Shown: in pieces, positions 1-5,159 of the stretch
Layout of the letters: every line of letters begins with the position of its first letter
Numbering within the stretch: position 1 is the stretch's first letter
Assembly: GCA_028715585.1 (NCBI GenBank)
Contig: JAQURN010000061.1
Coordinates: 1-7,287 of the forward strand
Length of the DNA stretch: 7,287 bases
Source: Actinomycetota bacterium
GTDB lineage: Bacteria; Actinomycetota; Geothermincolia; Fen-727; JAQURN01
Reading direction: 5' to 3'
Translations under genes and position numbers: made by a program
The notes under the pieces: generated by a model
Seen by the model: the letters and a program-made list of their open reading frames with translations, nothing else
Told to the model about the DNA's origin: nothing
Databases searched by the model: none

Positions 1-74
1 AAGCCGGTGGTTGCGCCGAGCTTTACCAGCTCGAGAGCGACTTCCCTTCGGTCCATTTCAGGCCTGCGGTCCAT
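1..74 (-). CDS. Partial CDS, N-terminal 24 codons of an unidentified protein
   Basis: The reading frame opens at ATG 74 and runs off the left edge, so only the first 24 residues are visible. They begin MDRRPEMDRREVALELV and continue KLGATTG. A strong ribosome binding site, AGGAGGG at 79-85, sits four bases upstream, which makes a real start likely. A second ATG at 56 (residue 7) lacks such a site. The visible peptide is charged and looks helical, with no signal peptide or recognised motif. It lies downstream of rmlB on the same strand after a 156-bp gap, so it could belong to the same envelope or polysaccharide locus or start a new unit. I do not recognise the family and propose no function. 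Confidence 0.6.
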   Translation of the reverse strand, partial: MDRRPEMDRREVALELVKLGATTG

Positions 75-78
75 TCCA

Positions 79-85
79 CCCTCCT
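79..85 (-). promoter_or_regulatory. Ribosome binding site of the partial gene at the left edge
   Basis: On the minus strand this reads AGGAGGG, preceded by an A-run, and is followed four bases later by ATG at 74. It closely matches the anti-Shine-Dalgarno complement. It is the main reason for calling a gene in the 74 bases left in the window. Confidence 0.7.
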
Positions 86-100
86 TTTTTCTCCCTGATT

Positions 101-120
101 CCGCGCCCCGGGGGCCACGG
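101..120 (-). other. GC-rich hairpin in the leader of the partial gene
   Basis: On the minus strand this segment can fold with CCGTG pairing to CGCGG (one G-U pair), a G-G mismatch, then two C-G pairs closing a small loop. It lies 26 bases before the start codon. It is followed by a purine-rich, A-rich stretch rather than U residues, so it does not look like an intrinsic terminator. Its role is unknown, and a short GC stem of this kind can arise by chance. Confidence 0.3.
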
Positions 121-152
121 GCTACTTCGTCCGCAACTTGCAGTCCCTTATA

Positions 153-181
153 AAGATATGCCTAGCAATAATCATATTCAA
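153..181 (-). promoter_or_regulatory. Candidate sigma70-type promoter for the partial gene
   Basis: The minus strand reads TTGAAT (176-181), a 17-base spacer, then TATCTT (153-158). Each hexamer matches the consensus at four of six positions, and the spacing is ideal. The surrounding 150-181 stretch is much more AT-rich than the coding regions. A start about seven bases beyond the -10 element would give a leader of roughly 70 bases containing the hairpin at 101-120. Matches of this quality can occur by chance in AT-rich DNA. Confidence 0.3.
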
Positions 182-230
182 CATGTGGCTATCGTTTCTT
201 TCAAACTCGCCCTAAAAATCTAAGGAAATG

Positions 231-1190
231 TCAGGTCAGCGGCTCCCACCACCAGCGATTTTCCACATACCATCGCACCGTCTTCTCAAGCGCGGATTCG
301 AAGTCTTCAGTGGGACGAAATCCAAGCGACTCAATTTTTTTAGAGTCGATGGAATAGCGCCTGTCGTGGCCAGGGCGATCTTCCACGTATTCTATGAGGG
401 ATTCCGGCTTTCCAAGGATTGAAAGTATAGCCTTCGCAATCTCTATGTTTTTCTTCTCCGCGCGACCAGCCACGTTATATATCTCACCAGGCTTTCCTTT
501 TTCGAGCACAAGATAAATAGCCTTGCAGTTGTCCTTGACATACAACCAGTCCCTTACATTCAGCCCATCGCCATAAAGCGGAAGCCTCTTATCCTCGATG
601 GCATTGGTGATGAAAAGAGGTATGAGCTTTTCCGGATACTGGTATGGCCCAAAATTGTTGCTCGAGCGAGTTATAAGCACAGGAAAACCATATGTCTTGA
701 AATAGGAAAGCGAAAGCAAATCCGCGGATGCTTTGCTAGCCGCGTAAGGGCTACTCGGCTGGAGAGGGGATTCCTCACTGAACGACCCCTCCTCTATGCT
801 TCCATAGACCTCGTCAGTCGAAATCTGGATGAAGCGCCCCACGCCAGTTCTCCTTGCGGCTTCGAGAAGAGTAAAGGTACCAAGAACATCCGTGCGAATG
901 AAGGGGGCTGGTCCTGATATCGACCTATCGACATGGCTCTCGGCGGCAAAGGTCAAAACCGCCTCGAACTCTTCGTCAAAGAGGTTACGAACAAGGGCTT
1001 CGTCGCATATATCGCCTTTTATAAACCGATAATTCCCGCGCCCTTCGAGGTCGGCAAGATTTTTTATATTTCCGGCGTAAGTGAGTTTATCGAGGTTGAC
1101 CACTTCCAATGAGGGGTTGGCTTCAAGCGCGTGCCGAATAAAATTCGAGCCGATAAACCCACACCCCCCTGTTACTAAAATTTTCGCCAT
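231..1190 (-). CDS. rmlB: dTDP-glucose 4,6-dehydratase (RmlB/RfbB)
   Basis: The protein is predicted to convert dTDP-glucose to dTDP-4-keto-6-deoxyglucose in the cytoplasm, the second step towards dTDP-L-rhamnose and related deoxysugars. At 319 residues it has the usual length for the extended short-chain dehydrogenase family. The NAD-binding Rossmann motif GGCGFIG is at residues 8-14. FAAESHVDRSI, typical of RmlB, is at 81-91. STDEVYG at 124-130 carries the Thr-Asp-Glu catalytic trio (125-127), and PYAASK at 148-153 supplies the catalytic Tyr149 and Lys153. Substrate-side motifs RSSNNFGPYQYPEKLIP and DRPGHDRRY are also present. These features separate it from UDP-glucose epimerases. The start is ATG at 1190, nine bases after the rmlC stop, with a GGGGAAGGG purine run in between, so translation is probably linked to rmlC. 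No broken or missing key residues were seen. Confidence 0.95.
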   Translation of the reverse strand: MAKILVTGGCGFIGSNFIRHALEANPSLEVVNLDKLTYAGNIKNLADLEGRGNYRFIKGDICDEALVRNLFDEEFEAVLTFAAESHVDRSISGPAPFIRTDVLGTFTLLEAARRTGVGRFIQISTDEVYGSIEEGSFSEESPLQPSSPYAASKASADLLSLSYFKTYGFPVLITRSSNNFGPYQYPEKLIPLFITNAIEDKRLPLYGDGLNVRDWLYVKDNCKAIYLVLEKGKPGEIYNVAGRAEKKNIEIAKAILSILGKPESLIEYVEDRPGHDRRYSIDSKKIESLGFRPTEDFESALEKTVRWYVENRWWWEPLT

Positions 1191-1199
1191 ACCCTTCCC

Positions 1200-1655
1200 C
1201 TAACCCATTTTTATATCCCAATCGTAGGGTATTTTGTCAGTATCGTAAGGAAGGCGATATTCATCAGGGTTTGAATAGTTATAAAGCTCGGTAGGGATAT
1301 TGACGACGTATGCTTCCTCCTCCCCTATGCATTTCCAGCCGTGATAGACCTCCTTGGGGATATGAACTAGCACCGGGCGATGCTCCCCAAGGAAAATCTC
1401 CATCGTCTCCCCCATCGTGGGAGAACCCTCTCTCGAATCATAAAGAGCGAGCTTTATCATTCCCTTCACGCAAACTACATTGTCATCCTGGATGCGGTGC
1501 ATATGCCAAGCTTTCACGACTCTCGGGTAAGTGGTAGTTACATAAGCTTGCCCAAACTTTTCGAAAAGCGGGTCATCTGAACGAAACATCTCCATGAGAC
1601 GACCGCGCTCGTCGGGAATCACTCTTAATTCCTTTATGGATACCCCGTCAATCAT
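1200..1655 (-). CDS. rmlC: RmlC-family dTDP-4-dehydrorhamnose 3,5-epimerase, short form
   Basis: This is a cupin-type sugar-nucleotide epimerase of about 151 residues, shorter than the roughly 180 of classical RmlC. The start chosen is ATG at 1655, because AAGGAG lies six bases upstream. A longer frame from TTG at 1685 would place that site inside the gene. The core KAWHMHRIQDDN (residues 48-59) corresponds to the RGLHYQ region of classical RmlC, with His51 the likely catalytic base. GMIKLALYDSREGSPTMGE (65-83) and the IPKEVYHGW strand (99-107) follow the RmlC pattern, and a DEYRLPYDTDKIPYDWD tail closes it. The expected role is epimerisation of dTDP-4-keto-6-deoxyglucose at C3 and C5. Its position between rmlA and rmlB supports that. 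The altered His region leaves open a related isomerase or mono-epimerase activity. Confidence 0.8.
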   Translation of the reverse strand: MIDGVSIKELRVIPDERGRLMEMFRSDDPLFEKFGQAYVTTTYPRVVKAWHMHRIQDDNVVCVKGMIKLALYDSREGSPTMGETMEIFLGEHRPVLVHIPKEVYHGWKCIGEEEAYVVNIPTELYNYSNPDEYRLPYDTDKIPYDWDIKMG

Positions 1656-1661
1656 TCTGTT

Positions 1662-1667
1662 CTCCTT
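1662..1667 (-). promoter_or_regulatory. Ribosome binding site that fixes the rmlC start
   Basis: The minus strand reads AAGGAG here, six bases before ATG at 1655. The alternative upstream TTG at 1685 has no comparable site and would add ten residues unlike the family's N-terminus. This supports the shorter protein beginning MIDGVSIKELRVIPDERG. Confidence 0.75.
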
Positions 1668-1698
1668 TTGAAAAAGGCGAGTCAATGAATCTCAAAAA

Positions 1699-2763
1699 TC
1701 AAACTATAACGACACCAGAGTTGTCTCCAAGCATGAATTTATAGGAGAAGGGCTTCTGTTTTGCCCGCGTCACTTCTACGTTCTGCCCGATAAGGCTGTC
1801 TTCAATTCTCACGGGTATATCAACTATCTTGCTCTTCTCGAGAATTATGCTGTGCTCTATCTCGGAATTACTTACCTCCACCTCATAATATATGGAGGTA
1901 AACGGCCCGATGAAGGAGTTCACAACCTTCGTTCTCTCTCCAATGATAGCAGGACCCCTGATGGTGCTGTTGACCACTTCCGCGCCTTCCTCAATCACCA
2001 CCCTTCCAATAACCATCGAGCGGTCGTCGATACTTCCCTTTACACAAGGCTCAAGCGACTCCAGCATTATGCGGTTCGCCTCCAACATGTCCTCCAGGCG
2101 ACCGGTGTCCTTCCACCAGCCATCTATCACATGAGAGTCAACCTTGAAGTTATTGTCGATGAGCCACTGAATCGCGTCTGTTATCTCCAGCTCGCCCCTC
2201 CATGATGGCTCTATGGACTTTGCCGCCTCCAGGATATTGCGGTCAAAGATGTAAACGCCAACCAGGGCAAGGTCGCTGGGTGGAATCCTGGGTTTCTCGA
2301 CGAGCCTCACGACTTTGTTCCCATCTATTTCAGCAACGCCAAACTGCTCTGGGTTTTTGACATGCGCAAGAAGAATCTGGCTGTTGGGGTGATTCCTCTC
2401 AAACTGTTCCACGCAACTCTTTATTCCGTCTTTGATGAGATTATCCCCAAGATACATGACGAATTCATCATCAGAAAGATAGCCCTTGGAGACGAGCACC
2501 GCATGGGCAAGCCCCAGAGGTTTCTCCTGCTCGATGTAGGTAACATCCAATCCCCACCTGGAGCCATCTCCCACCACATGGATTATTTCTTCCTTGGTAT
2601 CACCAACCACAATTCCTACATCCTCAATCCCGGCATCCTTTAGAGCCTCAAGGCCATAGAAAAGTATGGGCTTGTTGGCTACCGGGACTAGCTGCTTCGC
2701 CATGGTATGGGTTATGGGTCGAAGCCTAGTTCCAGCTCCGCCACAAAGGACGAGCCCTTTCAC
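1699..2763 (-). CDS. rmlA: Glucose-1-phosphate thymidylyltransferase, long form (RmlA)
   Basis: The protein is predicted to join glucose-1-phosphate and dTTP into dTDP-glucose plus pyrophosphate, the entry step of the pathway. The nucleotidyltransferase signature LCGGAGTRLRPITH is at residues 6-19, with the Lys of MAKQLVP next (23). YLGDN at 104-108 provides a metal-binding Asp107, EKP at 156-158 is conserved, and GWWKDTG at 215-221 supplies a second acidic metal ligand (Asp219). From about residue 240 to the end the sequence is rich in short V/I-x-x-S-x-I hexapeptide-like steps (NSTIRGPAIIG, NSFIGPF, DSLIGQN). These indicate a left-handed beta-helix, which is why it is the 354-residue long form seen in archaea and some actinobacteria rather than the roughly 290-residue enterobacterial type. 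The start is GTG at 2763, with AGAGGAAG nine bases upstream. The stop lies 43 bases before rmlC. It is probably the first gene of the sugar-nucleotide unit. Confidence 0.92.
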   Translation of the reverse strand: MKGLVLCGGAGTRLRPITHTMAKQLVPVANKPILFYGLEALKDAGIEDVGIVVGDTKEEIIHVVGDGSRWGLDVTYIEQEKPLGLAHAVLVSKGYLSDDEFVMYLGDNLIKDGIKSCVEQFERNHPNSQILLAHVKNPEQFGVAEIDGNKVVRLVEKPRIPPSDLALVGVYIFDRNILEAAKSIEPSWRGELEITDAIQWLIDNNFKVDSHVIDGWWKDTGRLEDMLEANRIMLESLEPCVKGSIDDRSMVIGRVVIEEGAEVVNSTIRGPAIIGERTKVVNSFIGPFTSIYYEVEVSNSEIEHSIILEKSKIVDIPVRIEDSLIGQNVEVTRAKQKPFSYKFMLGDNSGVVIV

Positions 2764-2786
2764 TAACTCTCACTTCCTCTCAAATG

Positions 2787-2809
2787 GATTTCCACCCTGG
2801 GAGGAAATC
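2787..2809. promoter_or_regulatory. 23-bp dyad overlapping the candidate rmlA promoter, possible operator
   Basis: The minus strand has arms GATTTCC and GGAAATC around a central TCCCAGGGT, itself nearly symmetrical (CCC/GGG about one base). Apart from the central base, only one symmetrical pair fails (T against T). The dyad overlaps three bases of the proposed -10 element at 2807-2812 and covers the expected transcription start. This is a common position for a repressor site. No U-tract follows on either strand, so it is unlikely to be an intrinsic terminator. The binding protein is unknown and none is encoded in the window. Confidence 0.45.
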
Positions 2810-2835
2810 TTATCATCAGCCAGAAGCGCCCTCAA
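2807..2835 (-). promoter_or_regulatory. Candidate sigma70-type promoter upstream of rmlA
   Basis: The minus strand reads TTGAGG (2830-2835), a 17-base spacer, then TAAGAT (2807-2812), which is directly preceded by TGA so that it forms an extended -10 (TGnTAAGAT). Each hexamer matches consensus at four positions. It lies in the only gap over 100 bp inside the gene run, between the SpoIID-like gene and rmlA. The predicted start is around 2800, leaving a leader of about 37 bases that includes the rmlA ribosome binding site. This would uncouple the sugar genes from the wall-enzyme genes. Confidence 0.45.
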
Positions 2836-2874
2836 GTTGGCTGGTCGGAAGGAGGTCCCTCAAGGGGGTATTGA

Positions 2875-5106
2875 CTAAAAGCCAGTGTAGCCCTCGGAGA
2901 AGTACCAGGTTGAGCTGGGAGAGGTTGCGCCAAGCGACGAGTGGCCTCCGCCCCTGGTGGAATAGCCGTCGGAATAGACAAAATACATGGACCTCTCGGC
3001 GACAATTCCCACCCCATTCGTGGACAATATCGTGGTAGATGCCTCCGAGGAAGAAAGCCCGTGGATAGCATCGAGCGAAATCGTGAATCTGGACTTTGAT
3101 CCCACAGTGTAATGCTTTTCCAGAACTGCCCCATCGGGCTTTTGAAAGAGAACCCTCACTTCGGCATCGCGCTCATTTGGGTTTGAAAGGAGGATGTAGG
3201 TATCGAAGTTGCCACCGGTATATCCCTCAGCAAAATACCAGCTCTCAGATGTCTCGCTCGAAGCCACGCTTGCGTGGCCGCCCAACATCGAGCCGGTAGC
3301 AAGATAATCGAAATACATGGCGCGCTCGGCAATAAATCCATCGCCGTTAGCGGAAGTAAGAGTGGTGGAAAAACCACAGGATTCTAACCCCTCAACTCTG
3401 TTTGCGTATATGGTATAGCGGCTCCTTGGGGGGATATCGTACGTCTTTTTGACATTCACGCCATCCTCTCTCAAGAAATCCGCCTTTACCTTCAAGAAAT
3501 CTTCTCCTGGGTTCCCGAGGAGAATATAGGTGTCGAAGCCCAAGCCAGTATAACCCTCTGCCATATACCACTTATCAGCGGGTTCCTCGACGCCTGGAGC
3601 ATTGTGTCCACCATCAATTCCAAAATAGTTGAAGTAGGAAGATCTCTCAGCAATTATGCCCTCCCCGCTGGTGCACTCGACCACGGTCGAAAAGGATGCG
3701 CCCTCAAGCCCTGGAACATCATCGGCGTGGAGGGTTACTCTGGAATATGGAGGGATTTTCAAGGTATGTTCCACGTTAGGGCTGGCTTCCGGCATGAAAG
3801 TAAATTTAACCTGCGCCTCGGAAGGTTCGGGATTCTGAACGAGAAAGTAAGTATCGAAAGAGCCTCCCGTATAGCCCTCCGCGAAATACCATTTGGGAAA
3901 GGGTTCGACAACGCCGCTGCTTGCGCTTCCGCCTCTTGTTCCACCCAGAAAATTGAAGTACATAGCTCGCTCCGCAACCACGGGTTCATCCGAGACCACG
4001 CGAGTCGAAAATTCCTTGAATTGTAAATAATCATTTGCCTTCATGGTGTAGCGAGAGTTGGCTCCTATCTCGGCAATTTGATTGGTCATCGTGCCGTCAG
4101 GCTCCATGAAGCTGAACGTCACTAGAGAGGAAGTTGGATTTGGGTTTGAAAGGAGGATGTAGGTATCGAAGTTTCCCCACAGAAGAAAGAAAAGACTGCT
4201 CTGGCAACCGAGAATGCCGGCAAGAGTGCTTCCCGAGACGTATTTAGTCCCAGCGCTTCCAACAAGCCTCGCTTTCCTCACTCTGCCACCAGGCGTACGG
4301 TCAGAGAGGTCCATTACTTGAAGAGCGCCGATCGCGGTATCGGGGCGAGAATTAAGCCTTGCCTCTATGTCAGAACGACAAAGCTCCACGTTCCACGAAT
4401 ATCTTGGAGACCTCGAACAATAGGTATCTGGTTTTCCGCGTAGGTATGGGAGAGGCGTTCCTCCCCATACATCCTCGTTGTTCTCTGTATGACCCCCACA
4501 CGAACCGCAGTATGCGGCGGTGATGATTTTACCGTTGTATGTAATGACCTCGCCGGTGGTAGCATCCACTGCTCGGCAATTATTTGGGTACTTCGAAAGG
4601 TTTTTATTCTCGTCAAAAGCCTGGCAGCAATTTCCGCTCGAGCAAATGTCATATCCATCCTTCGCATGCTTCCCACGTTGGATGCACGAAATCGCGTAAG
4701 TCCTCGCGGCGACATAAAGAACTTTCAACCCCTCAAAGGGGTAACTTTCAGGTTCTTCCTGGAGGTGGTAGAGATACTGGTGAAGCGGATAAACTCTCAC
4801 AATTCCGTCCCTGCATTTTACCCGTATGGGCATGTTGTCATCGACAAGGCTGAAATTTATGCCGGTATAGTAGTAGTGGATGATGTCGCGGTATGAATAG
4901 CCATCCAGCGCCCTGTACATGACTCCATCCATACAAAGGCCAACGCCGTGAGCTCTCCCCCGCCCCGTAAAATGATAGATTGGGTCAGCACCTCCGCCAC
5001 TTTGTGCCCCTGCTTCAGGGCAGGTTGGGATAGCAAGAAAAATCGCGCAAATCACAATAAGTGCAAGCACTGAAGAGGGTTTGTTTTTCCTTGAACCTTT
5101 CACCAT
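2875..5106 (-). CDS. Secreted SpoIID/LytB-domain protein with four C-terminal surface repeats
   Basis: The 743-residue protein starts with a Sec signal peptide: basic MVKGSRKNK, a hydrophobic core at about 13-28, and likely cleavage after AGA (34). Residues 41-310 form a SpoIID/LytB domain, the family of lytic transglycosylases and amidase enhancers acting on peptidoglycan glycan strands. The YPFEGLKVLYVAARTYA block (122-138) follows the likely catalytic Glu117. CSSGNCCQ (155-162) matches the C-x4-H-C-Q metal region with Cys in place of His. GGHTENNEDVWGG (204-216) and PYLRG are typical. The GHGVG-type motif appears as GRGRAHGVG at 48-56, ahead of the catalytic part rather than after it. Twelve cysteines lie between residues 58 and 301. 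Residues 313-743 hold four repeats like those of the upstream hydrolase. The start is ATG at 5106, with GAAGGG six bases upstream. There is no SLH module, sortase signal or C-terminal membrane helix, so how it is retained at the surface is unclear. Confidence 0.88.
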   Translation of the reverse strand: MVKGSRKNKPSSVLALIVICAIFLAIPTCPEAGAQSGGGADPIYHFTGRGRAHGVGLCMDGVMYRALDGYSYRDIIHYYYTGINFSLVDDNMPIRVKCRDGIVRVYPLHQYLYHLQEEPESYPFEGLKVLYVAARTYAISCIQRGKHAKDGYDICSSGNCCQAFDENKNLSKYPNNCRAVDATTGEVITYNGKIITAAYCGSCGGHTENNEDVWGGTPLPYLRGKPDTYCSRSPRYSWNVELCRSDIEARLNSRPDTAIGALQVMDLSDRTPGGRVRKARLVGSAGTKYVSGSTLAGILGCQSSLFFLLWGNFDTYILLSNPNPTSSLVTFSFMEPDGTMTNQIAEIGANSRYTMKANDYLQFKEFSTRVVSDEPVVAERAMYFNFLGGTRGGSASSGVVEPFPKWYFAEGYTGGSFDTYFLVQNPEPSEAQVKFTFMPEASPNVEHTLKIPPYSRVTLHADDVPGLEGASFSTVVECTSGEGIIAERSSYFNYFGIDGGHNAPGVEEPADKWYMAEGYTGLGFDTYILLGNPGEDFLKVKADFLREDGVNVKKTYDIPPRSRYTIYANRVEGLESCGFSTTLTSANGDGFIAERAMYFDYLATGSMLGGHASVASSETSESWYFAEGYTGGNFDTYILLSNPNERDAEVRVLFQKPDGAVLEKHYTVGSKSRFTISLDAIHGLSSSEASTTILSTNGVGIVAERSMYFVYSDGYSTRGGGHSSLGATSPSSTWYFSEGYTGF
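2878..4170 (-). repeat. Four tandem FDTY...EGYTG protein repeats in the SpoIID-like gene
   Basis: The units are at 3859-4170 (residues 313-416), 3538-3858 (417-523), 3208-3537 (524-633) and 2878-3207 (634-743), of 104, 107, 110 and 110 residues. The shared order within a unit is FDTY(I/F)L(L/V)xNP, an alternating beta-strand with F/L-x-x-x-D-G, a Ser-Arg-Tyr/Phe-Thr step, FST(R/T)V, AERxMYF or AERSSYF, GGHxS, and W-Y-(F/M)-(A/S)-EGYTG. The last unit stops just after EGYTG, and none of that motif precedes unit 1. The composition suggests an all-beta fold, probably extracellular. Similar repeats occur in surface proteins of uncultured actinobacteria as far as I recall; I know of no tested function. 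Confidence 0.9.
3175..3210 (-). repeat. 36-bp exact direct repeat, copy in unit 4
   Basis: This stretch is identical to 4138-4173. It covers exactly twelve codons (residues 633-644) encoding NFDTYILLSNPN. The copies are 963 bp apart, a multiple of three, so both are in frame. Confidence 0.9.
4138..4173 (-). repeat. 36-bp exact direct repeat, copy in unit 1
   Basis: This is the partner of 3175-3210, encoding residues 312-323 with the same twelve codons. Identity breaks off on both sides: in unit 1 the preceding residues belong to the end of the SpoIID domain, whereas in unit 4 they are EGYTGG. Confidence 0.9.
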
Positions 5107-5112
5107 GAAAAA

Positions 5113-5149
5113 CCCTTCACAAACTTGAGTTTATCAAGCCCTTTCACAA
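5113..5149 (-). other. Short intergenic gap with a direct repeat flanking a small stem-loop
   Basis: In the 53-bp gap between the hydrolase and the SpoIID-like gene, the minus strand shows TTGTGAAAGGG, then a possible stem CTTGA/TCAAG with a TAAAC loop, then TTTGTGAAGGG. The second copy holds the GAAGGG used as the SpoIID-like ribosome binding site. The stem is only five base pairs and weak. A 14-codon frame from the first GTG overlaps the ATG region, but it has no convincing ribosome site of its own. I see no promoter or terminator here, which supports co-transcription. Confidence 0.3.
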
Positions 5150-5159
5150 GGAAACACTA

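Noticed and set aside
101..120. Intrinsic terminator after rmlB or for plus-strand transcription
   Set aside because: The stem is GC-rich but is followed by A/G on the minus strand and by no T-run on the plus strand; the T-run at 85-90 lies on the wrong side.
1656..1685. TTG at 1685 as the rmlC start
   Set aside because: The Shine-Dalgarno AAGGAG lies inside this extension and points to ATG 1655; the extra residues MTRLFQKENR do not fit the family.
1852..2205. 117-codon plus-strand frame opposite rmlA
   Set aside because: It is antisense to the well-supported beta-helix part of RmlA and has no supporting signals.
2829..2864. Direct repeat CCCTCAAG at 2829-2836 and 2857-2864
   Set aside because: Two 8-base copies 28 bases apart are close to chance; one overlaps the -35 candidate but there is no further support for a binding site.
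3604..4026. 140-codon open frame on the plus strand
   Set aside because: It lies wholly antisense to repeat units 1-2 of the SpoIID-like gene, has no ribosome binding site or recognisable motif, and its length follows from the regular codon pattern of the opposite strand.
4489..4896. 135-codon open frame on the plus strand
   Set aside because: It is antisense to the conserved SpoIID catalytic region, where the minus-strand frame has clear family motifs; the plus-strand product resembles nothing known.
5017..5022. Lipoprotein cleavage site around Cys29 of the SpoIID-like protein
   Set aside because: The residues before the Cys are Ile-Pro-Thr, which do not fit the lipobox, while the AGA site a few residues later fits signal peptidase I well.
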